From positions 1,550,001-1,614,000 of the forward strand of contig NZ_CP045488.1 of assembly GCF_009392895.1 (NCBI RefSeq): DNA of 64,000 nt. The letters run 5' to 3'. The DNA comes from Natronorubrum aibiense (lineage in GTDB: Archaea; Halobacteriota; Halobacteria; Halobacteriales; Natrialbaceae). A model generated the notes under the pieces. The model did no database searches and was not told the origin of the DNA. It saw nothing but the letters and a program-made list of their open reading frames with translations. This document shows positions 21,887 to 29,334 of this stretch, in pieces. The first letter of the stretch is position 1. The number at the start of each line of letters is the position of its first letter. The translations under genes were made by a program, and so were the position numbers.

Positions 21887-23004
21887 GTGCTCACCCCCGT
21901 ATCGGTTCTGTCGGAGCCGCCGGGACCTGCCCCGCCGGCCCGGCCTCGAGTCGATCGACCGTGCCGACCCACTTCGTCGCGACCCGTGAACTGCTCGAAC
22001 GGCACTGTTCGACCGGCGACGACGACGCGAACGCCCTCGGCGTCGGCTCGGACCAGAACGTCTGCCGCTTGCCGCTGTCGCTCCTCGAGGTCGCCGCCCT
22101 CGAGGATGGCAAGCCGGCGGAGGAGGTCCCACCGGTGGCGGTCGCCCGCTCCCGGTGCGGTGTCGCCGCTGGGCAGAGCCAATCCGACGGTGACGCCGGC
22201 CTCGAGCAGGTACGTCGTAATGGTCGCGACGGCTATCGCCGCTTCGTCGGCCCAGCCGGGGTGGCAGTCGGCGGCGACGGTCACGGTGCCCGCGTCCGCG
22301 TCGGTGTCGTACTCCGTGACGACGAGGTCGTCGTCGGGCCGTTTGGCGGTGGCGTTCCAGTTGATGTCTCGCAGGGCGTCGCCGTGCTGGTACGCCCGCA
22401 GGGAGTCAAACGCTGTTCGATCCTGCTCATCGGTCGATCCGACGACCGTCGAGAGCGTTTGTCGGGCAGACCCGTGAAGGTCGTAGACGTGGGGGTAGAC
22501 GAGCACCGACGACTGTGTCTCGTACTCGAACCGTCGTTCGACGAGGCCGAAGGCGTCACTGACGGTGAGCGTCAGCGGTCCGAGCCGGTGCTCGCCGCGC
22601 TCCTCGAGTCGAACCGCGTAGCTGAAGCGCTCGTCACCCTCGAGGATCGTTTCCAGAACGGGTTCGCAGTCGTTGTCGCCGCTGTCGGTCGTGGCTGCCG
22701 ACTCGTCCCCGACGACCGAGAGCCCGCCGCCGACGGCATCGCGAACGGTCGCCGAGACGGTGCCGGCGCTCTCGATGTCGATGTCGATCGGTCGCCGGTC
22801 GCCGACGAACCCGTCCGAGACGGGAGTCCGCTCGACCGTGGGTCGGTCGACTCGAGCGGTCGTAAGCAGGCCGGCGACCAGCACGACCAGCAGTGGCGTG
22901 ACGACGGCGTTCAACGCTCGCGGGCCGAACTGCCACGCCATGCCGACCGAGGCCGCGAGCACGACGACGACGGCCCAGCCGCGGACGGTCACTCGCATCG
23001 TCAC
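21883..23004 (-). CDS. DUF58 family membrane protein (MoxR-associated)
   Basis: 373 residues with a GTG start overlapping the MoxR stop (GTGA). Two N-terminal helices (about 8-48) are followed by beta-rich segments with EERGEHRLGPLTLTVSDAFGL and the DUF58 core AYQHGDALRDINWNATAK near residue 215, then a von Willebrand-like part with VTVAADCH. Proteins of this family work with MoxR ATPases and membrane transglutaminases. Their exact job in archaea is not established. A second ATG two codons later is an alternative start. Confidence 0.9.
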   Translation of the reverse strand: MTMRVTVRGWAVVVVLAASVGMAWQFGPRALNAVVTPLLVVLVAGLLTTARVDRPTVERTPVSDGFVGDRRPIDIDIESAGTVSATVRDAVGGGLSVVGDESAATTDSGDNDCEPVLETILEGDERFSYAVRLEERGEHRLGPLTLTVSDAFGLVERRFEYETQSSVLVYPHVYDLHGSARQTLSTVVGSTDEQDRTAFDSLRAYQHGDALRDINWNATAKRPDDDLVVTEYDTDADAGTVTVAADCHPGWADEAAIAVATITTYLLEAGVTVGLALPSGDTAPGAGDRHRWDLLRRLAILEGGDLEERQRQAADVLVRADAEGVRVVVAGRTVPFEQFTGRDEVGRHGRSTRGRAGGAGPGGSDRTDTGVST

Positions 23005-23975
23005 TCGACGGGGACGCGCTCAAGGGCGTTCGCGACGATCGTCTCGGCATCGCGGTCGCGGTCGGTCGTCCTGATTCGGTGCGGAAAGACGACGGGGGCC
23101 TCGGTCTGGACGTCGTCGGGGAGGACGTAGTCGCGGCCAGCGATGGCGGCCCGCGCCTGAGCCGCCCGCAGGAGGGCGATGGAACCGCGCGGACTGACGC
23201 CGATGTGAGCGTGCTCGCGGGTGTCGCCGGCCAGTCGGGTGACGTACTCCCGAACCGGTCGCTCGACGCGGACGGTGGCGACGGTCTCGCGGGCGGCGAT
23301 AAGCGTTTTCCGGTCGGTTACCGACTCGAGGGAATCGATCGGGTGGTGGCCGACTGTTCGCCCGAGCAGTTCGGCCTCCGCCTCGGGGTCGGGGTAGCCG
23401 AGTTCGAGTTTCTTCATGAATCGGTCGAGTTCGGCGAAGGGAAGGTCGTAGGTTCGATTCGGCTCGGTGGCGTTCTGAGTCGCGATGACGGTAAACGGCT
23501 CGGGAAGGTCTCGAGTCTCGCCATCGGCCGTCACTTGCCCTTCCTCCATGGCCTCGAGCAGCGCCGACTGGGTTTTCGGCGGTGCGCGGTTGATCTCGTC
23601 GCCCAGCACGACGTTGCCGAAGACGGGACCGGGCTGGAACTCGAACTCCCGAGTTTGCTGGTTGAAGACGTTGACCCCGGTGACGTCGGCCGGGAGGAGG
23701 TCGGGGGTAAACTGGACGCGACTGAACGTACAGTCGACGGACGTCGCAATCGCGCGCGCGAGCATCGTCTTGCCGACGCCGGGGACGTCCTCGAGTAGGA
23801 CGTGGCCACGCCCGAGGATCGCGGTGACGACGTGTTCGATCGCCTCGCCGTGACCGACGATCACGTCGGCAACGTTCGACTCGAGTTCGGTCGCGAGTTC
23901 GGCGACCGCTGTGACGTCGATCGGCCCCGGCGTGCGATTTCCACCTGGCCGTGACTGTGAGTTCGCGTCAGTCAT
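23001..23975 (-). CDS. MoxR family AAA+ ATPase
   Basis: 324 residues. Walker A GVGKTMLA near residue 67, Walker B VLGDEINR near 127, sensor 1 FTVIATQNATE near 167, and the C-terminal helical lid with SPRGSIALLRAAQA near 268. It is the first gene of a three-gene operon (MoxR, DUF58, transglutaminase) linked by two stop-start overlaps. MoxR ATPases are thought to act as chaperones for assembly of the partner complexes. Confidence 0.95.
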   Translation of the reverse strand: MTDANSQSRPGGNRTPGPIDVTAVAELATELESNVADVIVGHGEAIEHVVTAILGRGHVLLEDVPGVGKTMLARAIATSVDCTFSRVQFTPDLLPADVTGVNVFNQQTREFEFQPGPVFGNVVLGDEINRAPPKTQSALLEAMEEGQVTADGETRDLPEPFTVIATQNATEPNRTYDLPFAELDRFMKKLELGYPDPEAEAELLGRTVGHHPIDSLESVTDRKTLIAARETVATVRVERPVREYVTRLAGDTREHAHIGVSPRGSIALLRAAQARAAIAGRDYVLPDDVQTEAPVVFPHRIRTTDRDRDAETIVANALERVPVE

Positions 23976-24121
23976 GACACACCCACGTTCGCGGCGGCGG
24001 GCCAGTCGAACCGTTCATTAGTACGTCAGAAGCGACTTCGGAATATATGTTTTGTGTCGAACGACGTAGCCGTTGCTAGCCGAACGACGATCAGAGAACG
24101 ATACCACTACACGGGGCCGTC

Positions 24122-24316
24122 TTACAGGCGCTCGACGTTCGTCGCGCGCGGGCCCTTCTCGGCTTCGACAATCTCGAACTCGAGTTCCTGACCCTCCTCT
24201 AGGTCGGGGCCGCCGATGTCCTCCATGTGGAAGAACACGTCGTCGTCCGCGTCCTCAGTCTCGATGAAACCGTAACCGCCAGTGTCGTTGAAGAATGCGA
24301 CCGTACCTTTCGCCAT
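24122..24316 (-). CDS. cspA: Cold-shock domain protein
   Basis: 64 residues, a single OB-fold cold-shock domain. RNP1-like GGYGFIET near residue 13 and RNP2-like VFFHMEDI near 27, ending VEAEKGPRATNVERL. It binds single-stranded RNA/DNA as an RNA chaperone. Asp/Glu replace several surface Lys residues, as expected in a halophile. Confidence 0.95.
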   Translation of the reverse strand: MAKGTVAFFNDTGGYGFIETEDADDDVFFHMEDIGGPDLEEGQELEFEIVEAEKGPRATNVERL

Positions 24317-24413
24317 TGCAGGTTGCTAGAACCCCGACTGAGATATAAATGTTCGGGGACGATACGTCACGAACACGACCGAAACATCGGCGGTTACCCC
24401 GGGAAAGGGCCGC

Positions 24414-24655
24414 TTACCAAGATTTACACGCCGGACAGACCAGGTCGCCGTTCGAACGCCAGACGCGTTCGGTGTCGCCGTTACAGCGACTGCAGCGGTA
24501 TGTCCCCCATGCGTACGTCGAGAGGCCGGTGTCGGTCGCCCGCTGGGCTGGCTCGGACTCATCTTCCGTCGTTGAGTCGGCCGCGTCTTCCGCCGTCGAA
24601 CCGAACTCAGAGATGTCGCGTCGTCGGTCACGGCCCCGCCTACGACAGCTGGCAG
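24414..24655 (-). pseudogene. Zinc-ribbon protein (DUF7573-like), 5' end displaced by IS element
   Basis: The core of about 75 codons reads DISEFGSTAEDAADST, an acidic linker, STYAWGTYRCSRC, and ends NGDLVCPACKSW: two CxxC pairs forming a zinc ribbon, as in a haloarchaeal family I recognise. The frame is open to the IS border, but no ATG, GTG or TTG occurs in frame between that border (about 24656) and the core. The nearest in-frame start (TTG, 24734) is inside the IS. A GTG lies at the expected place but one frame off. Either the gene is broken at its start, or it is expressed as a fusion from the IS. Confidence 0.6.
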
Positions 24656-24730
24656 TGTGACATCCTCGCCCGGCGTGAACGTCGGGGCTTCCACCGCAGG
24701 TGGAATACCAGCAAGTGCTTGATTGAGGTT

Positions 24731-26050
24731 TCAAGACGTGTGCGCGTCACCGGTCTCCGGCTCCATCCCCGCCCCCACTGCTGGTGAGCTAGACGAACCC
24801 TTGTCATCGGAACCCCGCCTCTCGGACGGGAGTCCCTCACTCAGAGACGTGTCTTCGTGGGCCTGCCACTGGCCCCCGCTCCGAGGCGAGTCATCGCCTG
24901 CCGATTTCCAAGGCAGGCTCTCTCCCCACGGATTTAGCCGATTGGCTATATTCGCTGCTGCGTTCAAATCCGCCTGATACTCCGACACCCAACACACCTC
25001 ATTCGTACACTTGAACGTACCCTGATGCGGCCTGTACCCAACGTTTTGACACGCATGGCACGTCTTCGACGTGTGGTGCGGGTACACGTATTCCACAGGA
25101 ATACCGCGCTCCGCTGCCTTTTCTTCGATTCGCGACTGCAAGCGGGAGAACAGCCACTTGCCAAGCCGCCGATTCCAGTACTTGCCGATGTCCTCGTCCG
25201 TGATGCCGTTGAGGTATTCGAGGACGATGACGGGGTTCTCGAACTGCGAAGTGTATTCGACGGCCCGATGTGAGGCTTTCTCCACTTCGTCTTCAATGGC
25301 GTCTTGCCACCTCCCCCACACGAGGTCATCGAGGAGGTTCGAGGCGTATCGTGGTTTCAAGCGGTCTTCGGCACTGGCTTGTTTCTGCCGGAGGTGTCGG
25401 ACACGACCACCATCCACGAACAACGGGTCAACGGGCGTGTCGTCTCGGAGGGCACAGCCCACCAAGAGCTTTGATTCACCCACATCGAACCCGACGGGTG
25501 TCACATCGTCACTGTCACACGAACATTCGTGGTTTGGTTCGATTTCGTAGTTCGCGGTGACATGCAACACCCACCGACTGCCGTCGCGTTGCAGGCGGAG
25601 TTCGCCAGCCCAGACACTGTCGTCTTCGTCGTCAATCAGAGAGTGCCACCAGTCTTCTTGCTCTGGGTTCAATTGGAGTGGTATCCAGAAGTTTGTCCCG
25701 CGACCGGGAAGCGGGACTTCCCAGCAAATCTCGTGGTGACGGTCGTCCTCGTGATCGAAGACGGCTGCGGTGTTCGCGTAGCGGATTGGATGGGTGTCTG
25801 CGAGTTGCTTCGCATCATACGTGTCCTCGTCAAGGAGGTTCGGCACGTATTGTTTGAGTGCGTTTTTGGAGTGCCAGTTGAGGTCTTCACCAGTGACGAC
25901 CTCGTTGACGGCACTCATCGTGTCGCACTCGTCGTTGAAACTCTCGTGAAGCAGTGTCTCGTATCGGTCGTGTTCGGTGTGGAGCTTACGCTGCTTGTGC
26001 TGAGTGGGTGGGGCAAGATACGCTTCGAGCGTCTTGCACTCCTCACTCAT
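24731..26050 (-). CDS. tnpB: TnpB, RNA-guided nuclease (IS200/IS605 OrfB)
   Basis: 439 residues and apparently intact. The RuvC-like catalytic set is complete by eye: D189 (VGFDVGESK), E278 (VIVLEYLNG), D361 (EYQADLNAAANIA). The zinc finger has C331, C334, C348 and C353 with the TSKTCHAC context. The C-terminal ~65 residues are low-complexity and overlap the right-end RNA region. TnpB cuts DNA guided by an RNA from the right end of the element and promotes element retention. The start overlaps the TGA of the small upstream gene (ATGA). Confidence 0.92.
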   Translation of the reverse strand: MSEECKTLEAYLAPPTQHKQRKLHTEHDRYETLLHESFNDECDTMSAVNEVVTGEDLNWHSKNALKQYVPNLLDEDTYDAKQLADTHPIRYANTAAVFDHEDDRHHEICWEVPLPGRGTNFWIPLQLNPEQEDWWHSLIDDEDDSVWAGELRLQRDGSRWVLHVTANYEIEPNHECSCDSDDVTPVGFDVGESKLLVGCALRDDTPVDPLFVDGGRVRHLRQKQASAEDRLKPRYASNLLDDLVWGRWQDAIEDEVEKASHRAVEYTSQFENPVIVLEYLNGITDEDIGKYWNRRLGKWLFSRLQSRIEEKAAERGIPVEYVYPHHTSKTCHACQNVGYRPHQGTFKCTNEVCWVSEYQADLNAAANIANRLNPWGESLPWKSAGDDSPRSGGQWQAHEDTSLSEGLPSERRGSDDKGSSSSPAVGAGMEPETGDAHTS

Positions 26051-26181
26051 TCTTCAGCGTCGAGGCCTTGTTCGATGAGTTCGGCGTAGGCGAAGTCCAT
26101 TCGCAGGCCGTTTTCGCGGGAGTACTTCTTCACTTGTTCGTGGAGGTCGCTTCCACGTTCAATGGCGATGTCAACCCGCAT
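26047..26181 (-). CDS. Small protein upstream of tnpB, 44 residues (ribbon-helix-helix-like)
   Basis: ATG at 26181-26179; the TGA overlaps the tnpB ATG. The sequence begins MRVDIAIERGSDLHEQVKKY and ends ELIEQGLDAEE. A short beta strand followed by two helices is the layout of CopG/MetJ ribbon-helix-helix DNA-binding proteins. The stop-start overlap means coupled translation with TnpB. No TnpA is present, so this is the only partner. Possible roles are repression of the element or control of TnpB levels. Too short for default gene calling. Confidence 0.75.
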   Translation of the reverse strand: MRVDIAIERGSDLHEQVKKYSRENGLRMDFAYAELIEQGLDAEE

Positions 26182-26470
26182 CCGTTTTTCAGTACGTTTT
26201 ATCGTACTATAAAAGTTTGTATTGGGTGGTATTCAGAGGGCTGTCGCTCACGGTTTGCGTAGTGGAGTGACGCGATTCACGCCCGTTGAGCAAACCAAAG
26301 GTTTGCGATGCCCATCAGAAATCAAAGATTTCTGAGGACGCCGTGAACGGCGGGATTCTCTCACTGTCTAAAGATAGGCGCTCCGACCGCGCGACCGCCC
26401 GCAGCGATCGGTAGCCGTCGGTCGGCGACGGACCGGCATCACCAAGTAGCATCGGTGACAACCCCCGCAC
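26182..26470. other. Left-end region of TnpB element and upstream spacer
   Basis: No gene. An AT-rich promoter-like stretch (GTACTATAAAAG near 26203) lies directly upstream of the small gene if read leftward. Then come the hairpin module at 26290-26334 and a GCCGT/ACGGC hairpin (about 26341-26351). The rest up to 26470 is GC-rich with no recognisable signal. Confidence 0.5.
26290..26334 (+). repeat. Tandem-hairpin module with GATG linker, copy B
   Basis: Perfect hairpin GCAAACC/GGTTTGC with loop AAA (26290-26306), linker GATGCCCAT (26307-26315), perfect hairpin CAGAAATC/GATTTCTG with loop AAA (26316-26334). It has the same layout as the modules at 5866-5933 and 54406-54451. It lies in the left-end region of the TnpB element. 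Confidence 0.75.
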
Positions 26471-26671
26471 ATGGATACCGTCACACCGATGAACGTTATC
26501 GTGGATAACATCACCGAGATGAACTCACACTTCGCCGACGTCGCCGCGGGTGAGTTGTTTGCACCCCTGCTCGTCCTGATCGGGACGATTCTGGTCGTCT
26601 TCACGCTCGGCGTCTTCGGCGCGCTCACGCTCGGTGCGATTGGCAGCCTGTTTTCGTCCAGCTCGAGTTAA
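26471..26671 (+). CDS. Small single-span membrane protein
   Basis: 66 residues starting MDTVTPMNVIVDNITEMN. A soluble N-terminal 25 residues is followed by one or two adjacent hydrophobic segments (about 30-60) and a Ser-rich end. The composition is protein-like. It converges with the luciferase-fold gene downstream. Function unknown. Confidence 0.6.
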   Translation: MDTVTPMNVIVDNITEMNSHFADVAAGELFAPLLVLIGTILVVFTLGVFGALTLGAIGSLFSSSSS

Positions 26672-26697
26672 TCGGCTCTTCAAGCCTCCGAATCGAC

Positions 26698-27717
26698 CTA
26701 GTTCTCGGTGCGCGACGTCGCTGTCGCCAGCGCCTCGCTCGCGCGCACGACGGCGTCCTCCAGATCCGGCCCCAGCGGCGAGCCGACGACGATGCCGTCG
26801 ACGTGCTCGAGGACGGCCTCGAAGCGGTCGGCGACGGTCTCGGTCGTCCCGGCGATACAGAAGGCGTCGATCATGTCGTCGGTGACGTGCCCGAAGGCCT
26901 CGTTCAGGTCGCCCCGTTCTAGGGCCTCGCTGACGTCGCCTGCGGCCTCGCGGTCGATGTCGTGGCGCGCCAACACGGGATCGGCTGCGCCGCCGACGAT
27001 GAACGCCACGGGCGGGCGGGCCGCCTCGCGCGCTTCCGTTTCATCCGCAGCGACGCTGACGCTCGCGAACGCGAGCGCCTCGAACGCGCCGTAGTCGTCG
27101 GGTCGGTCCGCGAGTCCCTGCTCGAGTTGACCGGCCGACCACTCGAGGTCCTTCGGATGGGCGGCGTTGATCAGGACGCCGTCGGCGTGTTTCGCGCTCA
27201 TCCGGAGCATGTGTGGTCCCTGTGCGCCGACGTACGTCGGAATCTCGCAGGGTTCGAGGTTGAGCGAGGCGTCACGGGCGGTGAACGTCCCCTCGTGGGT
27301 GACGGTTTCACCCGCCCAGAGATCCCGGGCGACGTCGAACGTCTCGAGGACCCGCCGCAGTGGACTGTCGCGTTCGATGCCGAGATTTGCAAGCGAGGAT
27401 CGGTCGCCGGCCCCGACGCCGAAAACGGCGCGGCCGTCGCTGATCTCGTCGATCGTGGCCGTCTGGGCGGCCAGTCGGACGGGGTGGGTCTCGTAGGGGT
27501 TGACGATGCCCGGCCCGAGTCGAATCTCGTCGGTGGCCTCGACCATCCGCGAGAGCGTCACGAACGGGTCGCGGTTGAAGTAGTGGCTGCTCGTGAAGGC
27601 GACGTCGTAGCCTTCCGCTTCCGCGAGCGCTGCCAGCTCGGCGATTCGTTCCGGTGGATGCTCCGGCGTCAGTTCGATACCCCACGTCGGCTCGTCAGTC
27701 GTCGTGTCGTCTGTCAT
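26698..27717 (-). CDS. F420-dependent luciferase-like oxidoreductase (Mer-like)
   Basis: 339 residues from MTDDTTTDEPTWGIELTP. TIM-barrel bacterial-luciferase fold with ASLNLEPCEIPTYVGAQGP near 165 and GVGAGDRSSLANLG near 115, close to 5,10-methylene-tetrahydromethanopterin reductase (Mer). Haloarchaea do not make methane. Such enzymes there are thought to reduce C1-folates or other substrates with reduced coenzyme F420. The cofE gene lies 20 nt upstream on the same strand, which supports F420 use. The upstream 13 codons of open frame were left out because the family start fits 27717. Confidence 0.85.
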   Translation of the reverse strand: MTDDTTTDEPTWGIELTPEHPPERIAELAALAEAEGYDVAFTSSHYFNRDPFVTLSRMVEATDEIRLGPGIVNPYETHPVRLAAQTATIDEISDGRAVFGVGAGDRSSLANLGIERDSPLRRVLETFDVARDLWAGETVTHEGTFTARDASLNLEPCEIPTYVGAQGPHMLRMSAKHADGVLINAAHPKDLEWSAGQLEQGLADRPDDYGAFEALAFASVSVAADETEAREAARPPVAFIVGGAADPVLARHDIDREAAGDVSEALERGDLNEAFGHVTDDMIDAFCIAGTTETVADRFEAVLEHVDGIVVGSPLGPDLEDAVVRASEALATATSRTEN

Positions 27718-27737
27718 AGTTGCAGTCGTATGCGTGT

Positions 27738-28508
27738 TCAGTCGTCGAAACTCCACTCCCGCAGCGCCTGTCGAACGAGGTCGTCCTCGACCGCGCGGAA
27801 CAGTTCGTCGCTGCCCGCGTGGTCGCCGAACGCCCAGTCGCGGACGACGACGGCGGGCGTCCCGCCGGCACCCTCGCCGGTCACGAGGTTCGCCGCCGAG
27901 GCGAGTTCGTCCACCACGGACTGGACGGTGACGCCGAGTTCGTGGCCGTCACGATCCAGTTCGCCGCGCCAATCTCTGCTCGCGGACATCCCCGCCCAGC
28001 CGAGTGCGACGCCACGTTGGCCGTGGCGGAACGGCCGACCGCAGGTATCGGTGACGATCACGGCGATATCCTCGATTCCGCAGGCCTCGAGTCCCGACCG
28101 AATCCGCTCGGCGCTCTCCGTCGGCTTTTTGGGCAGGAGCAAGATGTCGTGGTCCGGCACGTTCGAGCGATCGATACCCGCGTTGACGTTGATGTGTCCG
28201 AATCGGGTCTCGGTCAACAGGAAGGGGGCGTCGATCAGCAACTCCGTGCTCTCCTCCAAGACGGCCTGTGCGAACCGCGGGTCTTTCTCCTCGCCGGTGA
28301 TCCCCTCGAGTCGGTTGGCGATCTCCTCGGCCCGACCGCTGACGGGGTAGTCCTCGAGATCCGCCATCCGTCCCTCCGCTTTCGAGACGACCGTGCTCGC
28401 GACCGTGAGGACGTCACCGGCCTCGAGATCGGCCCGATCCGCGACGAGCGTGGCGATGTCGTCGCCGGGACGGATCTCGGGCAGATCCGTCACTGGGGTG
28501 AGTTCCAT
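27738..28508 (-). CDS. cofE: Coenzyme F420-0:L-glutamate ligase
   Basis: 256 residues from MELTPVTDLPEIRPGDDIA. Family motifs: VLTVASTVVSKAEG near 43, GHINVNAGIDRSNVP near 108, and VIVTDTCGRPFRHGQRGVALG near 155. It adds glutamate residues to F420-0 using GTP. The longer open frame was rejected because its first 47 codons lack coding character. It is followed by the F420-dependent enzyme gene after 20 nt. Confidence 0.95.
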   Translation of the reverse strand: MELTPVTDLPEIRPGDDIATLVADRADLEAGDVLTVASTVVSKAEGRMADLEDYPVSGRAEEIANRLEGITGEEKDPRFAQAVLEESTELLIDAPFLLTETRFGHINVNAGIDRSNVPDHDILLLPKKPTESAERIRSGLEACGIEDIAVIVTDTCGRPFRHGQRGVALGWAGMSASRDWRGELDRDGHELGVTVQSVVDELASAANLVTGEGAGGTPAVVVRDWAFGDHAGSDELFRAVEDDLVRQALREWSFDD

Positions 28509-28590
28509 ACACGGTGGGTAGCACAGCGTCGTCAAAAGCGCACCGTCACCGGAGAATGGAGTCACTGTTTCGAGATGGTGCTCGACGATC

Positions 28591-29334
28591 CTACGACTCG
28601 CGGTCGAACAGCACGCCCGGCCCGTCGCAGTCGAAGCCGGCGGTTTCACAGACGTCCCACAGCGTCGCCCCGTTGCTCGTGATTACTGGCACCTCGAGCG
28701 TCGCCTCGAGGCCCGCGACGGCGGCCAGCGAGCGGTAGTTCGTACAGGAGACGAAGACGGCGTCGACGTCGTCGCCGACGGCCGCGTCTCCGAGGCTCGT
28801 TTTCACCTGCCGGGTCGCGTCCGCCGGCGTCAGTGCGCCGATCTCGGTGTTCGCGGCGATTCCGCGGCCCTCGATCGTCGCCACTTCGAACCCTGCGGCC
28901 TCGAGGAACGCGCGTTCTTTCTCGTCGAGGTCGGCAGTGTACGGCGTCAGGACCGCGATCCGTTCGGCGTCGAGTGCCTCGAGGGCCCGCACGACCGAGC
29001 GAGCCGTCGCGACCGCTGGCACGCCGGCTGCCTTCTGCAGTCGGGTCTCGAGTTCGGCGTCGAACCCGGGTCCGTGGAGCAGGCTACCGGTGGTACAGGC
29101 GTAGGCGACCGCGTCGGCGTCGGCGTGACCGAGCAACTCGGCTGCCCGCGCCGCGTCGTCGCTCATCGCGTCGAGCGCGTCGACGGTCACGGACTCGAGT
29201 GCCATGCGCGCGCCGTGGACGGTGACGTCGTCGGAGAGGGCACGTCGAAACTCTGGCTCGGCCGTCGTGTTCGAGGAGGGGACGATCAGACCCAGTCGTC
29301 CGTTCGTGTCGGTATCGGGGTCCATTGCGATCAC
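28591..29334 (-). CDS. Asp/Glu racemase superfamily protein (maleate isomerase / arylmalonate decarboxylase-like)
   Basis: 247 residues. IVPSSNTTAEPEF near residue 18 is the typical opening of this family. Two active-site cysteines are present: AYACTTGS near 79 and VSCTNYRS near 197. Such enzymes use a Cys pair for racemisation, cis-trans isomerisation or decarboxylation of dicarboxylates or hydantoins. The GTG start overlaps the HyuB stop (GTGA); an ATG three codons in is the alternative. Its place at the end of the hydantoinase operon suggests it racemises or prepares the substrate. Confidence 0.8.
   Translation of the reverse strand: MIAMDPDTDTNGRLGLIVPSSNTTAEPEFRRALSDDVTVHGARMALESVTVDALDAMSDDAARAAELLGHADADAVAYACTTGSLLHGPGFDAELETRLQKAAGVPAVATARSVVRALEALDAERIAVLTPYTADLDEKERAFLEAAGFEVATIEGRGIAANTEIGALTPADATRQVKTSLGDAAVGDDVDAVFVSCTNYRSLAAVAGLEATLEVPVITSNGATLWDVCETAGFDCDGPGVLFDRES

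Larger units (their letters stand above)
24656..26360 (-). mobile_element. IS1341-type element of the IS200/IS605 family, TnpB only
   Basis: Contains a full-length tnpB with a 44-codon upstream gene, no tnpA. Right end: hairpin with GGCGAGGATGTCAC on the minus strand at about 24656. Left part: 26182-26360 with several hairpins and the sequence GAACGGCGGGATTCTC. The tnpB-type right end with AGGATGTCA matches the other two elements of the window. The left border is approximate. Such elements without TnpA depend on a transposase in trans; the RNA guide would come from the right end. Confidence 0.8.

Noticed and set aside
26962-28350. 462-codon plus-strand frame over the Mer-like and cofE genes
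   Set aside because: It covers two recognised minus-strand genes and their spacer; no motifs of its own.
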